NCBI RefSeq assembly: GCF_009905375.1
Contig: NC_133650.1
Location: 68,587,988-68,651,987 of the forward strand
Reading direction: 5' to 3'
DNA: 64,000 nt
DNA from: Apium graveolens
Lineage: Eukaryota; Streptophyta; Magnoliopsida; Apiales; Apiaceae
Part shown: in pieces, positions 24,184-37,100 of the stretch
Layout: every line of letters begins with the position of its first letter
How positions within the stretch are numbered: the first letter of the stretch is position 1
Notes under the pieces: generated by a model
What the model was told of the DNA's origin: nothing
What the model saw: the letters and a program-made list of their open reading frames with translations, nothing else
The model's database searches: none
Program-made: the position numbers and the translations under genes

Positions 24184-27060
24184 TGTGACGGCCTCAACCC
24201 CGGGGTCAGGGGCTGACATCACCAAAAAGATGCTAAACTATAACAAAAAATACTAAATATATATTTTATTATAATCCACGACCCCAACCAGGAGCCGAGA
24301 CAGGTTCAAGTATTATTTAGGTTACAACACACACTAACTTATTCAAAACTAGACATCCTCACTTATTACAACAACTCATCAGACCTCAGTGTCTAATACA
24401 AACTACCTCAGAGGAGCCGAGACCGGAGGCTGACACTCTACGCTGACCTGGTCTTCTAGACATCTGCAACAAAAAAATACAAAACAAGCTGCAAGGGTGA
24501 GCAATCCATTGCTCAACAGTACCTCTATATGAATAACCAGTAACATGATGTATAAAACATTATAGGAACAGATAGTAAACTGATATACGAAAAATCCGTA
24601 AAACAGGTATTAACTGGATATCAAAACTAGCATGCTTTGCAAAATAACATCATATGTAGTGTGCTGTATAAAAATACCAGAGTTAAATTTTAGCATGTTA
24701 TTTCCTTTCCAAAACCATTGTCCATTGTTGGACCCATAAATCACCTGTCCCGTTACGGGGACTATAAACCGTTTGTTCCGTTTCGGAAACCATTAAACCT
24801 TTATCAGATATAAAAGAGGATGAATTCCAGGGACAGCTGATCAGTCTATCCCACCACAAATTTCGTTCCGGAACTCAGAGACTAGCTAGGTCTCTGTCGT
24901 GCTGGACTAAGCGTCCTACCAATGCGCGCATCCGACTTAGCCTCTTACGCAACCATGCTGGGTCGTTACCTAATAACGGACCTCTTACGCCACTAACCAT
25001 CCAATATCTGATTTATTTTTATCCAGTTTCCAAAATCATTTACACCTATCTCTTTTTAAACGATTACAGCACACATTCTTAAAATCCATTTTTCAATTTT
25101 AATCACAATCTAGAGATAGGCATTTTCAGAAGTTACTTTTTCCCCAAAACCTCATTTAGTAAAACATATTTAAATACGGAGAATACGTAACTTAAAATGT
25201 TCTGTTCCAGTACATAATTTAAATCAACAACTATTCATATATACTGAACTGTAAAAGATTAGTTCAGGGGTACTTGCCATGCGAAGCTTTGCACTAACTC
25301 TGGCTTAACTCTAATTGACTTCAACTACTGGGTCCTTTGACTCGAACCTACGAAATCGAAACAACCTAGGTTAAACAACCGATTACGCTTGACTTCCCTT
25401 ACTAATTAATTACCCAACGACATAATCCCCGACTCGCATGTATATTAATAACAATAACATATACGCGATAATAGTGCACATAACAATCAGGGGTTAATTT
25501 GTATTAAACGAGATATATATACTCGATTTATAATTTAAGGTAATTTTTAGAAAAAATTGGACAACGACTCCTCTGTTTATAGGCCTACCCGTCGAAACAT
25601 CAATCGACGTCAAATCCCAACAAAATCAATTTGAATCGTCTCATAACTAAATTTTTAGTCCCGAAAACAATTTATACAAATTTTATTTATTAAAATATTT
25701 AGGACTCAGAACAGGGTCATCACCGTCCACCGCGCGCTCGTAAAAATTCATCGCGCGCAGCGGCAAAATTATTGGTGCCCGAAAATATACGGGTTTCCAA
25801 ATAATTTTACCGATTCTTTTTAAAAAAAAATCATTTTCCGCACCCACCGAATTTAATATCATAAAATCACTCAACGAAATTCTGCAGAAAATCAAAATTT
25901 GCAAATCAGTAACCGAACAACAGGGACAAAGATACAACCAAACCAACACAGCACAACACTGCACAAACGCGCGCACATACCACCGCACGCGCCACCGCAC
26001 TCGCAACACACACACGCACACACTGTGCACACACACTCACACACACATAAACACACACATGCATATACAAATAACACTGTATGTATATATATAAGGACGA
26101 ACACAAATGAAACCCACCGGAAACCGAAGACGGCGGCCGGAAATCCGCAGAACAACGGCGGAAGAAAAAGAAAACGGGGAAGGGGAAGAAAGAGAGGTGA
26201 GAAGAGAGTGTTACAGAGAGAGGGAGGAAGAGATTTGAGAGAGAGTCGGAGAGATTCCGAGAGAGAGACGAACGGGGTCAAGAACAGGGGAAGGGGGAGG
26301 TTTCCTCCTCTTTCTTTCTTTTTTTTATTAGATTAACTCAACTGCAGCCACGTATCAACAGGAGAAACCACCATTTGACACGTGTCCCTGCCCTGCTTTT
26401 ACAAAAATTTTGGTTCGTTCCTAACTAAAATAACGTACCAGGTACTCGCAAAAACATCCCGAAAAATTTACAAAATTTATACCAGAATTCTCGAAATATT
26501 CGGAAGTTAATAAAAATAAAATTTTCATAATTTTTAAAGCACTTTACACACACAACTTATACCCGCATTAAATGAAATAACGGAACAGCACGCAAGTAAA
26601 ATTAATCTCGAAAATTACCATAATAATTTTAAAATTCTCAGAATATTGTAAACATAATAAAATATGAGTTTCATAATTTTTGAAGAATCCAAGAATTAAA
26701 TATGGATTTTACAATTTAAATGAATTTAGAAAATCATTGAAGAATAAATAAATAACAAAATATTGATTTGTAAATTTTGTAAGATCCCTAAAATAATTAG
26801 CAAGATTATAAAATCATAACAATAATTTTGGAGATAACCCAAATAATTTTGGAAATAGAATTGTCATAAAATCACTTTTTAAAATTGAAACAAAAATAAC
26901 ATTGTGCACCAGCTAATCATAAAAACACATCACGTAAACCAGCAATCACGTATAAACAATAATAATTAAACATAGAGACCATAAATACTATAACTTTTTT
27001 ATTAATTATCTACGCAATAATTACATATTTAAATATTACAGAAATATACAAGTCGTTATA
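24184..27060 (-). mobile_element. Complete Tekay-type solo LTR (2877 bp)
   Basis: Begins TGTGACGGCCTCAACCCC and ends AGTCGTTATA on the + strand, the same termini as the Tekay-1 LTR. It has a perfect target duplication GCAGC (24179-24183 and 27061-27065). An internal stretch at about 24867-24900 (CGGAACTCAGAGACTAGC) is nearly identical to 4232-4250 of Tekay-1, so the families are related. No internal domain, primer site or polypurine tract is present, so it arose by LTR-LTR recombination. Open frames over the CA-rich part are composition artefacts. Confidence 0.93.
25985..26062. repeat. CA-rich microsatellite in the solo LTR
   Basis: Interrupted (CA)n with ACACACACGCACACAC-type runs. It explains the Cys/Val-rich and His/Thr-rich spurious frames across this area. 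Confidence 0.85.
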
Positions 27061-27141
27061 GCAGCCGCGCAGGTTGCCTGGGCCAGAATCCTGTTTTAAG
27101 TACGATTTTGAGAGTTTGGAAGCCCAGGTCATCCAGAAGCC

Positions 27142-27149
27142 TATATAAA
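27142..27149 (+). promoter_or_regulatory. TATA box of the Athila 5' LTR
   Basis: TATATAAA lies 77 bp right of the solo-LTR insertion, so the insertion separated upstream U3 sequence from the core promoter. Confidence 0.65.
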
Positions 27150-28133
27150 CCCATAAAAATTCATTTTTAATAACAATGAGCCAAGGGAGAGCAATACGAA
27201 GACCTAGAAAGCACAAGACGGCACGGAGAAGAAGACTTTTGTATTCTTTAATATAGTTGATACTTTGATGCTTGTTTTCAATTTATCTTTAAACCCTAGT
27301 ACTCTTATATTCATAATCATGCTTTTATTGGAACCCATGGTGACGATGAGTTCGATTATGAACTAATCGTTGTCATGGGGTTCTAATGGATTTATTTATG
27401 GATTCCAATAGTTAATTGTTTTATAATCTTTAGTGTGTGGTGATTTATGATTTCCTAGTTTGGTTGTGCTTATTCGTGTTTGATGCGTAGCTAACATCTA
27501 AGATTGTTTGTTAATCTTTATTGAAGTGACAATGAATATAGAGGTTTAGAACTTGCCATTCTAGCATAGGTTTATGTATGAAAAACATGTAATATTCATG
27601 GGTAATTTTAACCATCTTATTCACCTAATGTAATCAAGATAGATAACTTGCTCTTAACCATTATGTTTTCAATCTTTATAGACATATAGGGACTAAGCAT
27701 AATTGGTGTATATTCAACTTCTATCTTAACTATGGATGTTTGATAGTAGGGTATACGTATAACGAAAGTTAGCGCATACTAGTTTCGTGTTATCTGATTA
27801 GTTGTCATCACCATCACATGTTCGGGTTAAAGACATAAAATTTGAATGAAGTATTTAATGAAGTTAGAATCGCATGTTTATACTCATGTAAGTAATTCAA
27901 TCTTAATTCTCTTAGTTAATGTTATTTAGTATAATCTCTTAAGTAGTTAATCAAAACTCAATTTGTTACTTGTCTTAGCATTGAACGATAATCATACATT
28001 GTTGCATAGGTGCATAATCTGAACTTAACCTAAACCAGTCCCTGTGGGAACGAACTTGACTTATATCTTATACTACTTGTGATTGCGTACGCTTATGTGT
28101 ATTTTCACGTTAGAATTACAACAGACAAGTTTT

Positions 28134-28151
28134 TGGCACCGCTGCCGGGGA
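28134..28151 (+). promoter_or_regulatory. Primer binding site of the Athila element (Asp tRNA type)
   Basis: TGGCACCGCTGCCGGGGA. The plant Asp tRNA complement normally reads TGGCGCCGTTGCCGGGGA, so two mismatches are present. The phrase is diagnostic of Athila. Confidence 0.85.
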
Positions 28152-28267
28152 CTCGATGTTAAATTTAGTTTATGTGCTTAACATCAGTGGTCATTAAAGT
28201 TCACTGACTCGGATATTTTACTTACTTGTTTACTTTGTTTGTGTTTCAGGTACTCTAGAGAGCGTGT

Positions 28268-29940
28268 ATGCGAACGCGTTCTCAATCTCGTAAAGAAACA
28301 CTAGACGAAGTTGAAGAAGAGGAAAACAAAGTTTTGGAAGAAGAGGAAAAAGTTGAAGAAGAAGTTTTTATTGTAATGGGAGAACGAGCAGCAAATCTGA
28401 AAGCTTTGATGGATTATTCTCAACCGAAGATCAATGACATTCATTCTAGCATTTTCAGACCGGCCATTACGGCTAATACTTTTGAAATCAAGTCTAGCAT
28501 GATTCAGATGGTGCAGAATTCAGTCCAGTTTGGGGATTCTCCAATGGAAGATCCCAACATGCACATTAGAGATTTTATTGAGATTTGCGACACTTTCAAG
28601 TTCACAACAATGTTTCTGAAGATGCTGTGAAGCTGAGGTTTTTCCCATTCTCTCTGAGTAATAAAGCTAAGTGCTGGTTGCATTCTCTACCAGCAGGTTT
28701 TATTACTACTTGGGAGGATCTTGCTCAGAAGTTTCTTACTAAATTCTTCTCTATGGCGAAGACAGCTGCAATAGGAACGCTCTTACTCAATTTGCGCGGT
28801 AATCGGGAGAATCTTATGTGAGGCTTGGGAGCGCTACAAGGAGATGCTTAGAAAGTGTCCTCATCATGGCATGCCTGATTGGATGTTCATCAATTGATTT
28901 TATAATGATTTGGGAGCGCGGTCCAGACCTATGCTCGATGCAGCATCAGGTGGAGCATTATGGGCTAAGAGCTATGATGAAGCTTATGAGCTAATTCAAT
29001 TGATGGCTGCTAATGAATATCAGAACCCAACTCAGAGACTACCTCAAGGCAAGGTAGCAGGAATTCTGGAGGTGGATACAGCTACGGCTATAGCTGCTCA
29101 ACTAAAGGCATTAACGATGAAAGTGGATTCTTTGGCTAACTATGGAGTTAATCAGATAACTAGTGTCTATGAGCTTTGTGCAGGTGCGCATGAGATAGAG
29201 CAGTGTGTTATATCTAGTGAGTCAGCTTAGTTTGTGAGCAACTTTCAGAGGTCGCAGCAACCAGTTCCTGCCACTTATCATTCTAACAACCGCAACCATC
29301 CTAACTTCAGTTGGAGCAACAACCAGAATGCGGTTCAATAGCCTTATCACCAGTTTGGAGCAAAGCAATTCAACCCTCCTAGTTTTCAACAACAGTAGGC
29401 ACCAAGACACCTTCAACAACAAACGCATGGAAGTGCCGGTCAATCTACTAATAAAAAATATGAATTGGAAGAGTTGAGGCTGATGTGCAAAAGCCAAGCA
29501 GTTTCTATCGAGACTCTGGAGAATCAAATAGGTCAAATTGCCAATTTTTTGTTGAAACATCAACCAGGAACTCTTCCTAGTGATACATAAGCTAATCCAG
29601 GAAAGAGGGAAGTCAAGGAGCAGTTGAAGGCAATCACATTGAGATCTGGAAAGGTCACGAGCCCTCAAATTTAGCAAGATGAAGATTTTGAAGATTGTGT
29701 TCAGAATGCATGTGCATCTGCAGCTTTTCCATTTCCAGAAAATGAGATTATAGCTGAAAAAGTTGTGCAGAAGGATGCCGAGTTGGAATCGAAGAAGAAA
29801 GCTGTTGAACGCAATCCTCATGAGGGTAATACAGAGGATAAACAGGTCTACCCACCTCCATAATATCCTAAAAGACTTCAAAAGCAGAAGTTCGATAAGC
29901 AATTTTCTAAGTTCTTGGAGCTTTCAAGAAGTTGCACATT
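28268..29940 (+). pseudogene. Athila gag remnant
   Basis: The start at ATG 28268 (MRTRSQSRKETLDEVEEEEN) is followed by an acidic stretch and DPNMHIRDFIEICDTFKF. A frame change at about 28600 leads to PFSLSNKAKCWLHSLPAG and WEDLAQKFLTKFF. Further shifts near 28820 and 28900 lead to PMLDAASGGALWAKSYDEAY and LPQGKVAGILEVDTATAI. The distal part (about 29230-29900) has FSWSNNQNAV, KYELEELRLMCKSQAVSIE and YPKRLQKQKFDKQFSKFLE with several stops. Gag forms the virus-like particle. This copy cannot make a full protein. Confidence 0.85.
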
Positions 29941-30054
29941 AACATACCTTTTGCTGAAGCTCTAGAACAGATGCTGAGCTATGCTAAGTTCATGAAGGGT
30001 ATTCTATCTCGGAAGCTAAAACTTGAGTAGTTGGAAACCGTTACTCTAACGGAA

Positions 30055-30705
30055 GAGTGCAATATTGTGCTGCAACGGAAACGACCTCCTAAGCTTAAAG
30101 ATCCAAGAAGCTTCACGATACCTTACACCATTGGCAATTTGTCGTTCGACAAGTGTTTGTGTGACTTGTGAGCTAGCATCAATCTGATGCCCTTGTCCTT
30201 TTTCAAGAAACTTGGTCTACCTGATCCGAAACTTGTGAACATGTCTTTACAGCTGGTTGACCGTTCCATTACTTATCTGCAAGGTGTAGTAGAGTATCTA
30301 TTCATTAAGGTGGATAAACTCATCTTCCCTGCTGATTTTGTCATTCTAAACTTTGAGAAGGATAAGAAGATTCCCATTATCTTGGGAAGACCATTCTTAG
30401 CTATGGGTCGAACTCTAATCGATGTGCAAAAGGGTAAACTTACCATGAGAGTTCAGGGTCAGGACATTCAATGTCTTCAATGCAATGAATTTTCCTACTG
30501 ATGAAGAGGAGTGCTTTAAAGTGGAGTTGGTCGACTCTGTAGTAAATCCAGAGCTTGATCAATTGCTAAGGACTGACACCTTAGAGAGAGCCTTAACAGG
30601 GGATTCTGATAATGAAGATGAAGAAGGGGAAGAGAAAAGGCAGTATTTGAATGTATTCCCATGGAAGAGGAAGTTAGACTTGCCGTTCGAGTCTCTTGGA
30701 TTGTA
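30055..30705 (+). pseudogene. Athila protease remnant and PR-RT linker
   Basis: A retropepsin-like domain: LSFDKCLCDL, then a TGA at 30168-30170, then ASINLMPLSFFKKLGLPDPK. The stop falls at the Gly of the DLGAS active-site signature. It continues through FPADFVILNFEKDKKIPIIL and GRPFLAMGRTLIDVQKG to DIQCLQCNEFSY at 30501, then in another frame a Glu-rich linker (30485-30706). The protease would cut the polyprotein during particle maturation. With the active site interrupted and a frame shift after it, it is dead. Confidence 0.85.
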
Positions 30706-30958
30706 AGAGCTGAAAAATTCTCTGAAGCGTCTCAAGCCATCTGTTAAGAAGCTTCTACACTTTAGCTCAAACCATTGCCTGATCATTTGAGGTATGCATT
30801 TTTAGGCGATGCATCTACTTATTTCCTGTTATTATTGTGTATGACCTTTCAGGAAGTGATGAAGATAAGCTCTTTAGAATTCTGGGAGAGTTTAAATCGG
30901 CAATTGGATGGACTAAGCAGATATCAAGGGAATCAGCCCTTCTTATTGCATGCATAAA

Positions 30959-32379
30959 ATTCTGCTTGAGGAAGGAAGTAAGCCAATTGTTGAGCAATAA
31001 AGGAGGCTAAATCCTATCATAAAGGAGGTTGTGAAGAAAGAAATTCTTAAATGGCTAGATACAGGAATCATTTATCCTATCTCTGATAGTTCGTGGGTGA
31101 GCCCGGTGCAGTGTGTGCCTAAGAAAGGAGGCATTATAGTTGTAGCTAATGAGAAGAATGAGCTCATCCATGCTCGGACAGTAACAGGATGGAGAGTATG
31201 CATGGATTATCGAAAGTTGAATAAAGCCACAAGGAAAGATCACTTCCCGCTTTCATTCATTGATCAGATGCTTGACAGGTTGGCTGGTCATGAGTAATAT
31301 TGTCTTCAGGATGGATATTCGAGATATAATCAGATATTCATTGCTCCAGAAGATCAAGAAAAGACCACGTTTACTTGTCCATTTGGCACTTTTGCTTTTC
31401 GTCGAGTCTCTTTCGGACTTTGTGGTGCGCCTGCTACTTTTCAGAGATGCATGATGGCCATTTTTTCAAACATGATTGGCACTAATGTGGAGGTATTCAT
31501 GGATGACTTTTCTGTGTTCGGAACTTCTTATGACGAATGCTTGCACAATCTTGGGTTGGTGCTGAAAAGATGTATTGAGACCAAACTGGTGCTCAATTGG
31601 GAAAATGTCACTTCATGGTGCAACAGGGTATCATTCTTGGGCACAAGGTATCTAGCAAGGGTCTTGAGGTGGATAAGACCAAGGTGGGGGTCATTGAAAA
31701 TCTTCCTCCTCCAATCTCAGTTAAAGGAGTCCGCAGTTTTCTTGGTCATGCCAGTTTTTATCCGCTATTAATCAAAGATTTATCCAAAATCTCTAAGCCT
31801 TTGTGCAATTTGCTAAAAAAGGATGTTCCTTTCAAATTCGATGAAGAATTTCTAGCTTCTTTTGAAAGATTGAAAAAGAGTTTGACTACAGCACCTGTGA
31901 TTACTGCACCTGATTGGAATGAGCCCTTCGAGATGATGTGTGATGCTAGTGACTATGCAGTTGGAGCAGTTCTTGGCCAGAGGAAGCAGAACATTTTCCA
32001 TATGGTTTACTATTCTAGTAAGACCCTTAATGGTGCTCAGCTGAATTACACTACTACAGAGAATGAGTTGCTGGCAATTGTCTATGGTTTTGAGAAATTT
32101 TGATCTTATTTGCTTGGGACAAAGGTCACAGTTTACACTGATCATGCAACTATTTAAAATCTGGTCTCGAAGAAAGATTCAAAACCTCGGTTGATTCGAT
32201 GGATTCTCTTACTTCAGAAATTTGAGCTGGAAATCAAGGATCGGAAGGGTACAGAAAATCAAGTAGTAGATCATCTATCACGCTTGGAAGATCAAGATAC
32301 AACTTCGGAGGATAAAATGTTGATCAACGAATCTTTTCCGGATGAGCAACTTTTTGGGGTGCAAGAAGAAGAACCATGA
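30959..32379 (+). pseudogene. Athila reverse transcriptase and RNase H remnant
   Basis: RT begins around RRLNPIIKEVVKKEILKWLD-like sequence (31000-31060), then WVSPVQCVPKKGG, GWRVCMDYRKLNKATRKDHF and a stop at about 31295. After a shift it reads PFGTFAFRRVSFGLCGAPAT and the catalytic VFMDDFSVFG (31495-31520), a variant of the YxDD box. After another shift, SFLGHASFYPLLIKDLSKIS leads into RNase H: EMMCDASDYAVGAVLGQRK (about 31930), YTTTENELLAIVYGFEKF, a TGA at 32101, then YTDHATI with a stop, and [18 protein letters not shown]. At least four stops and three shifts are visible. Confidence 0.88.
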
Positions 32380-34102
32380 TTTGCAGATATTATAAACTAT
32401 CTTGTGAGTAATATTATTCCCCCAGAACTCTCTTATGCTCAAAGGAAGAAGTTTCTATATGAGGTGAAGTGGTATTGATGGGATGAGTCGTTCTTATTTA
32501 GACAGGGAGCAGATCAGATTATCCGGTGATGTATTCCGTATCGTGAGATGGAGGGAATATTGAGCGACTGCCATTCTACTGTGTATGGTGGACATTATGA
32601 TGGATAGAAGACAACTGCCCATATCCTTCAAGTAGGATTCTTCTGGCCAACTTTGTTTAAGGATGTTCATCAGTTCGTTTCGAGATGTGATCACTGCCAA
32701 CGAGTTGGTAATATATATCGCTGCCAACTTTGTTTAAGAGAGATGAGATGCCTCTTAATGTGATGCTCAAAGTTGAGATTTTCGATGTTTGGGGAATCGA
32801 CTTCATGGGGCCATTTATCTCATCCTGAAATAATCAGTATATTTTGTTGGCGGTGGATTATGTGTCTAAATGGGTCGAGGTTAAAGCGTTACCAACCAAT
32901 GATGCTAAGGTGGTGATTAATTTCTTCATAAGCAGATTTTCACGCATTTCGGCACTCCGAGAGTCATAATCAGTGATAAGGGATCACATTTCTGTAATTG
33001 CAAGTTCACTACATTGATCGAAAAGTATCACGTGAATCATCGTATTGCCACAGATTACCATCCTCAAACTAATGGGCAAGCTGAAGTGTCTAATCGGGAG
33101 ATTAAAGTATCTTGGAGAAGGTGGTGAGTCCATCAAGAAAAGATTGGTCTTTAAGGCTAGATGAAGTTGTTTGGGCATATTAAGCAGCATTCAAGACTCC
33201 TCTTGGTATGTCTCATTTCCAGTTGGTGCATGGAAGGCGTGTCATTTGCCTGTGGAGTTAGAGCATAAAGCATACTGGGCTTTGAAGAAGTTAAATCTTT
33301 ACATGAAAGTTACTGGAGAGAAAATAATGCTTCAACTAAATGAGCTCGGGGAAGTTTTGACTACAGGCTTATGAGAATAACAAGGTGTGCAAGGAAGTCA
33401 AGAGATGGCATGATAGGAGATTAGTGCGCAAGTCTTTTGTGCCCGATCAGAAGGTTCTATTGTGTAACACCCCCAAATCCGGGGTCGGGGATTCGGGTTG
33501 TCACGAGTTCCATTTCCCTTATCAATACTTAATCTTAATAGTCAACTAACTACTGAGTACTGTGACCCCACAATATACACACACACCACAAGTTATAGTC
33601 TCAGAGATGAATACCAAAAATAACACAAGTCATTTTATTCCATAATTATAAACCGTTACACCTTAAAAGGGTTTCTGAATAAATTTACATTTCTTTGCCA
33701 TTATTACAATTCATATAGATACATAAGTCTGGTACATCAGAAGTTGAAAGTCTAGCCTATTGGTAATTTCTACCTCAACTACAGCGGCATCAACGCTTCC
33801 AGAAAACTGCGGAACGTTTCCTAATTGCTTGCGAATTGGAAGCTTGGTCATGTTCATCTTTTCTATCTGTTGTTATGTGATGAAAGAAGAAAGCAAGGGT
33901 GAGCAACAAGCCCACCGAAATAATATGTATAATAATTAACAATATATGAGCATTCTCATAGTACTCATGAAAGTCTTGGTCAAGAAGAAATGAACCAAGC
34001 TGATATCTTAACGCGACCAAGTCGCAAAATATTCAGTATATACATATATACTTTTCAAAATCTTTGAATACTCTGCCATGCATAATACACACATGGCTCT
34101 AG

Positions 34103-37100
34103 TGTCATACCCCAACTTTACCAATAATTTAAATATAACTATTACAACATTTTAAAAGAAGTAAACATAACCAAATCCAAGATCTTACAGTTTAGGGTTT
34201 GGATCAGCCCAATACTACCATCTATTACAATTGATTTTAATATTGAGTCCTCACACAAACTACTATCTCTTATTCTACCTGAGCTCGAACATAAGCATTA
34301 GCATCACAGGTCTTACGGGCGGTCTGCTTGAATCTAACCATACTGCTAGCAATAATATCAGGGTAAAGCAAGGAGTGAGCCAAATGCTCAACAAGTTCTA
34401 AACAGTACGATACAAAACATAAATCGAGATATACATTAAAGAATGATAATGGGAAGACATAACCAATGATAACGAGAGATAAAACTTTGGGTGATGGCAT
34501 CATTTTGCTTGTATCAAAACAATTTCAAAATCATATCTTAATCAAAATCATTTTATGATGCTACGGATTACAGCCGGTGATCAGCCGCGAAGTAATCCCG
34601 AACCTCGCTGGGTTCTAAAACATTAATGGGATCCCTAGGCAACTTTTAAGCCTAATATAAGTGTGGAAAGGACTCGCATCTCAGTCCAGATCCACTATTC
34701 AGAGAAAATATTTATCCCCCTTTGGGACTGAAAATCCACATTTTAATCATTTTAAAAATCGATGCCGATTTATGACAAAATCTCTTTTGACCGTAAACAT
34801 TTTTATCAAGGGATTATAGATCAACTCGAAACACGGGAAATATGGTACTAAATCTCAGGGCCATGATCCACTAAACTTTACTCTATTAGGGTAACTAAAA
34901 GGTTTTCATATATCAAAACTTGGACAAGGAAATTTAGTGAGGCTATTGGATATTATGAAGGGGTAATGCCAAACTGGGCTTAAAGCAATGGTTTCTCGTC
35001 AAGGTGCAAGTGCTAGATCATCAGAAGATAAGCATCATGAATACTAAGGGTGTTAAGGTATGAAGAAATGATCTTTAACTCAGGATATATCAGAATTGTC
35101 AAGCTTTAGGATAAGAAAGAGGGGTATCAATCAATGAGGAACAACTTTGATAAATATCTGGCTTTCAGGTATCAAGGTAAGGTTCTATAGGGGTTCAAGT
35201 ATCAGGATGAGATATCAATACTTAGGAATCATTAGCATGGTAATCAAGAGGATCAACCAAGTGCTATAACAACTCTTCATTTTATTATGGCATTCAAATT
35301 ACTTTAATATACTATCATGATAAGACTTTTGAACTACTTGCAATACGTACTCGAGGGTTCATGGCATTTCTATATGATTCAAAGATAAACATAAGATACG
35401 CTTGATTTAAATATATCAAAATGACTCAGGATAGTTGCATCAATATATATGAGCTATTTGCAGTGAATACGAAAGACAAGTTGAATCACTTGCCTTGAGG
35501 AAGGCTGGTCTGGTCTGACTGGTAGGAGCAACTGGAAGCTTCACTCGACCTATATGGTAAGTTTACCCTGGTCTCGAGATCCTACATAAATAATAATCCT
35601 CATTATAATATATTCTCACAAACTTAACCTATTTACAACCCGAATTTAAACACGGATGGCACTTAGGCCTATATGCACTTAATTTATATTCACCTTAAAA
35701 ATATAATTGCACAAATAGCCACATATACTCATATATCATATTTTAATACCAAATAATACCACATACACAATAATGCAACACTAGGATTGGATGATCTCGA
35801 CTCACAACTTAAGTTACTTGGTCGCTAAACTAGACAAAGTCTTCAAATTTTGGCTTCCTAACTCGATGTGCCTTTACTAAACTATCCAAGACCTATTAAC
35901 CCTCACTTGGGCCTTTTTCTCTACTGACCTTACACTATCTTACAACTATGGTGGTCAACCTAGATCTCACTCCTAAGTGTTCTAAAACTAGGCGATAAGC
36001 GAAAGTGCTCACTGGTGTAAATTTCAGAATGACATCTACGGTTTCTTGAGTGCATTAGACACCCTTAAACTACAATTTTTCCTTCAAAACTTTCACACAA
36101 GACTCTCCTGACCTTAGGGCATCTCCCAAACTTGATGTGGCTCAAGGGCCTGGCTTGGGCCTTCTTGGGCCTAAGCTTAAAGTCCAAGGTTCCCCTGTTT
36201 TCCTGGGCAGAAAATGCCCTGACTTGAATTAACTTGTGACACATGGTTCTAACTCATATCCTATGAACTATGGTTGGAAAAACTTCTCTGACACTCCCTA
36301 TAACTAAGGCCCAACAGGGCCTAATGAGGGCCTACCCATGACATGGTCAAATCTCCCTATTTCTATGTTGCAACAAAACTGTCCCCTGCTGGACAGATTA
36401 TGTTATTCTACTTGTGCACCTAACCAAACGACTTGCAAACCTCCAACAAACTCCTAAAACCTTTTATATACTCCTAATACTAACTTCTGGTGGCTTGGGC
36501 CTAAAATTGCACATCAATGACATGGTCAAAACTCACTCTAAACCTCAGGGTACTAAACTGATTTTCTGCAGAAACTAAGACTCTTCTTTCTCCAAGGTTT
36601 TTACTTGACAAACTCAACCACCACCAACCCAATACCCAAACCAAGACTTAAACATGGTGATCTAATGAATTAACTCCCTTACACTCAAAATAATCTTGGT
36701 GGAGATCATCCTTACCTAAGGTGCAATTATGGCAAAAACAAAGGAAATCACATTGCACAATTTACAAGTCATCAAGTTTTAGAAACAACAAGTTATGTAT
36801 TTTTATAATATATACACGAATTATTACCATACATCAAGGAGAACTAATCAATATTAACACCTTATTCCTACTGAAATTAAAGCTTACTAACAAAATCTTT
36901 CCAAATGATCAAAATCTTCCAACATTCCAAGAGAAATTTACACGCATGCATGTCTTCGAGTTTTACCAATCAAAGCAACATGTTTTCTAAATATATTTTA
37001 CCATGAAATTGACATGCAAGCCTAGCATTATATCTAGATGATCACTTAGCATGCAAAGGGTTTTATCAAGACTTCACTAAGATTTTCATGTTATCATCAC

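Larger units (their letters stand above)
23830..28123 (+). repeat. 5' LTR of the Athila element, split by a solo LTR
   Basis: The left part (to 24183, including one TSD copy) and the right part (from 27066) are continuous once 24184-27065 is set aside. A GC-rich motif lies at 24115-24155 and a TATA box at 27142. The end at about 28123 (ATTACAACA) is placed 10 bases before the primer site. The start is uncertain by some tens of bases. Confidence 0.6.

Noticed and set aside
25683..26336. Several overlapping Cys/Val- or His/Thr-rich frames near the CA microsatellite
   Set aside because: They are translations of an interrupted (CA)n repeat on both strands.
29222..29902. 226-codon frame on the - strand opposite Athila gag
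   Set aside because: The + strand here carries recognisable Athila gag/linker phrases such as YPKRLQKQKFDKQF; the - strand frame is a composition shadow.
36721..36990. 89-codon Lys/Ile-rich frame repeated at 45675-45935
   Set aside because: It lies in both Tekay-2 LTRs, and the copies differ at the start by a frame-changing indel. No domain is recognisable.
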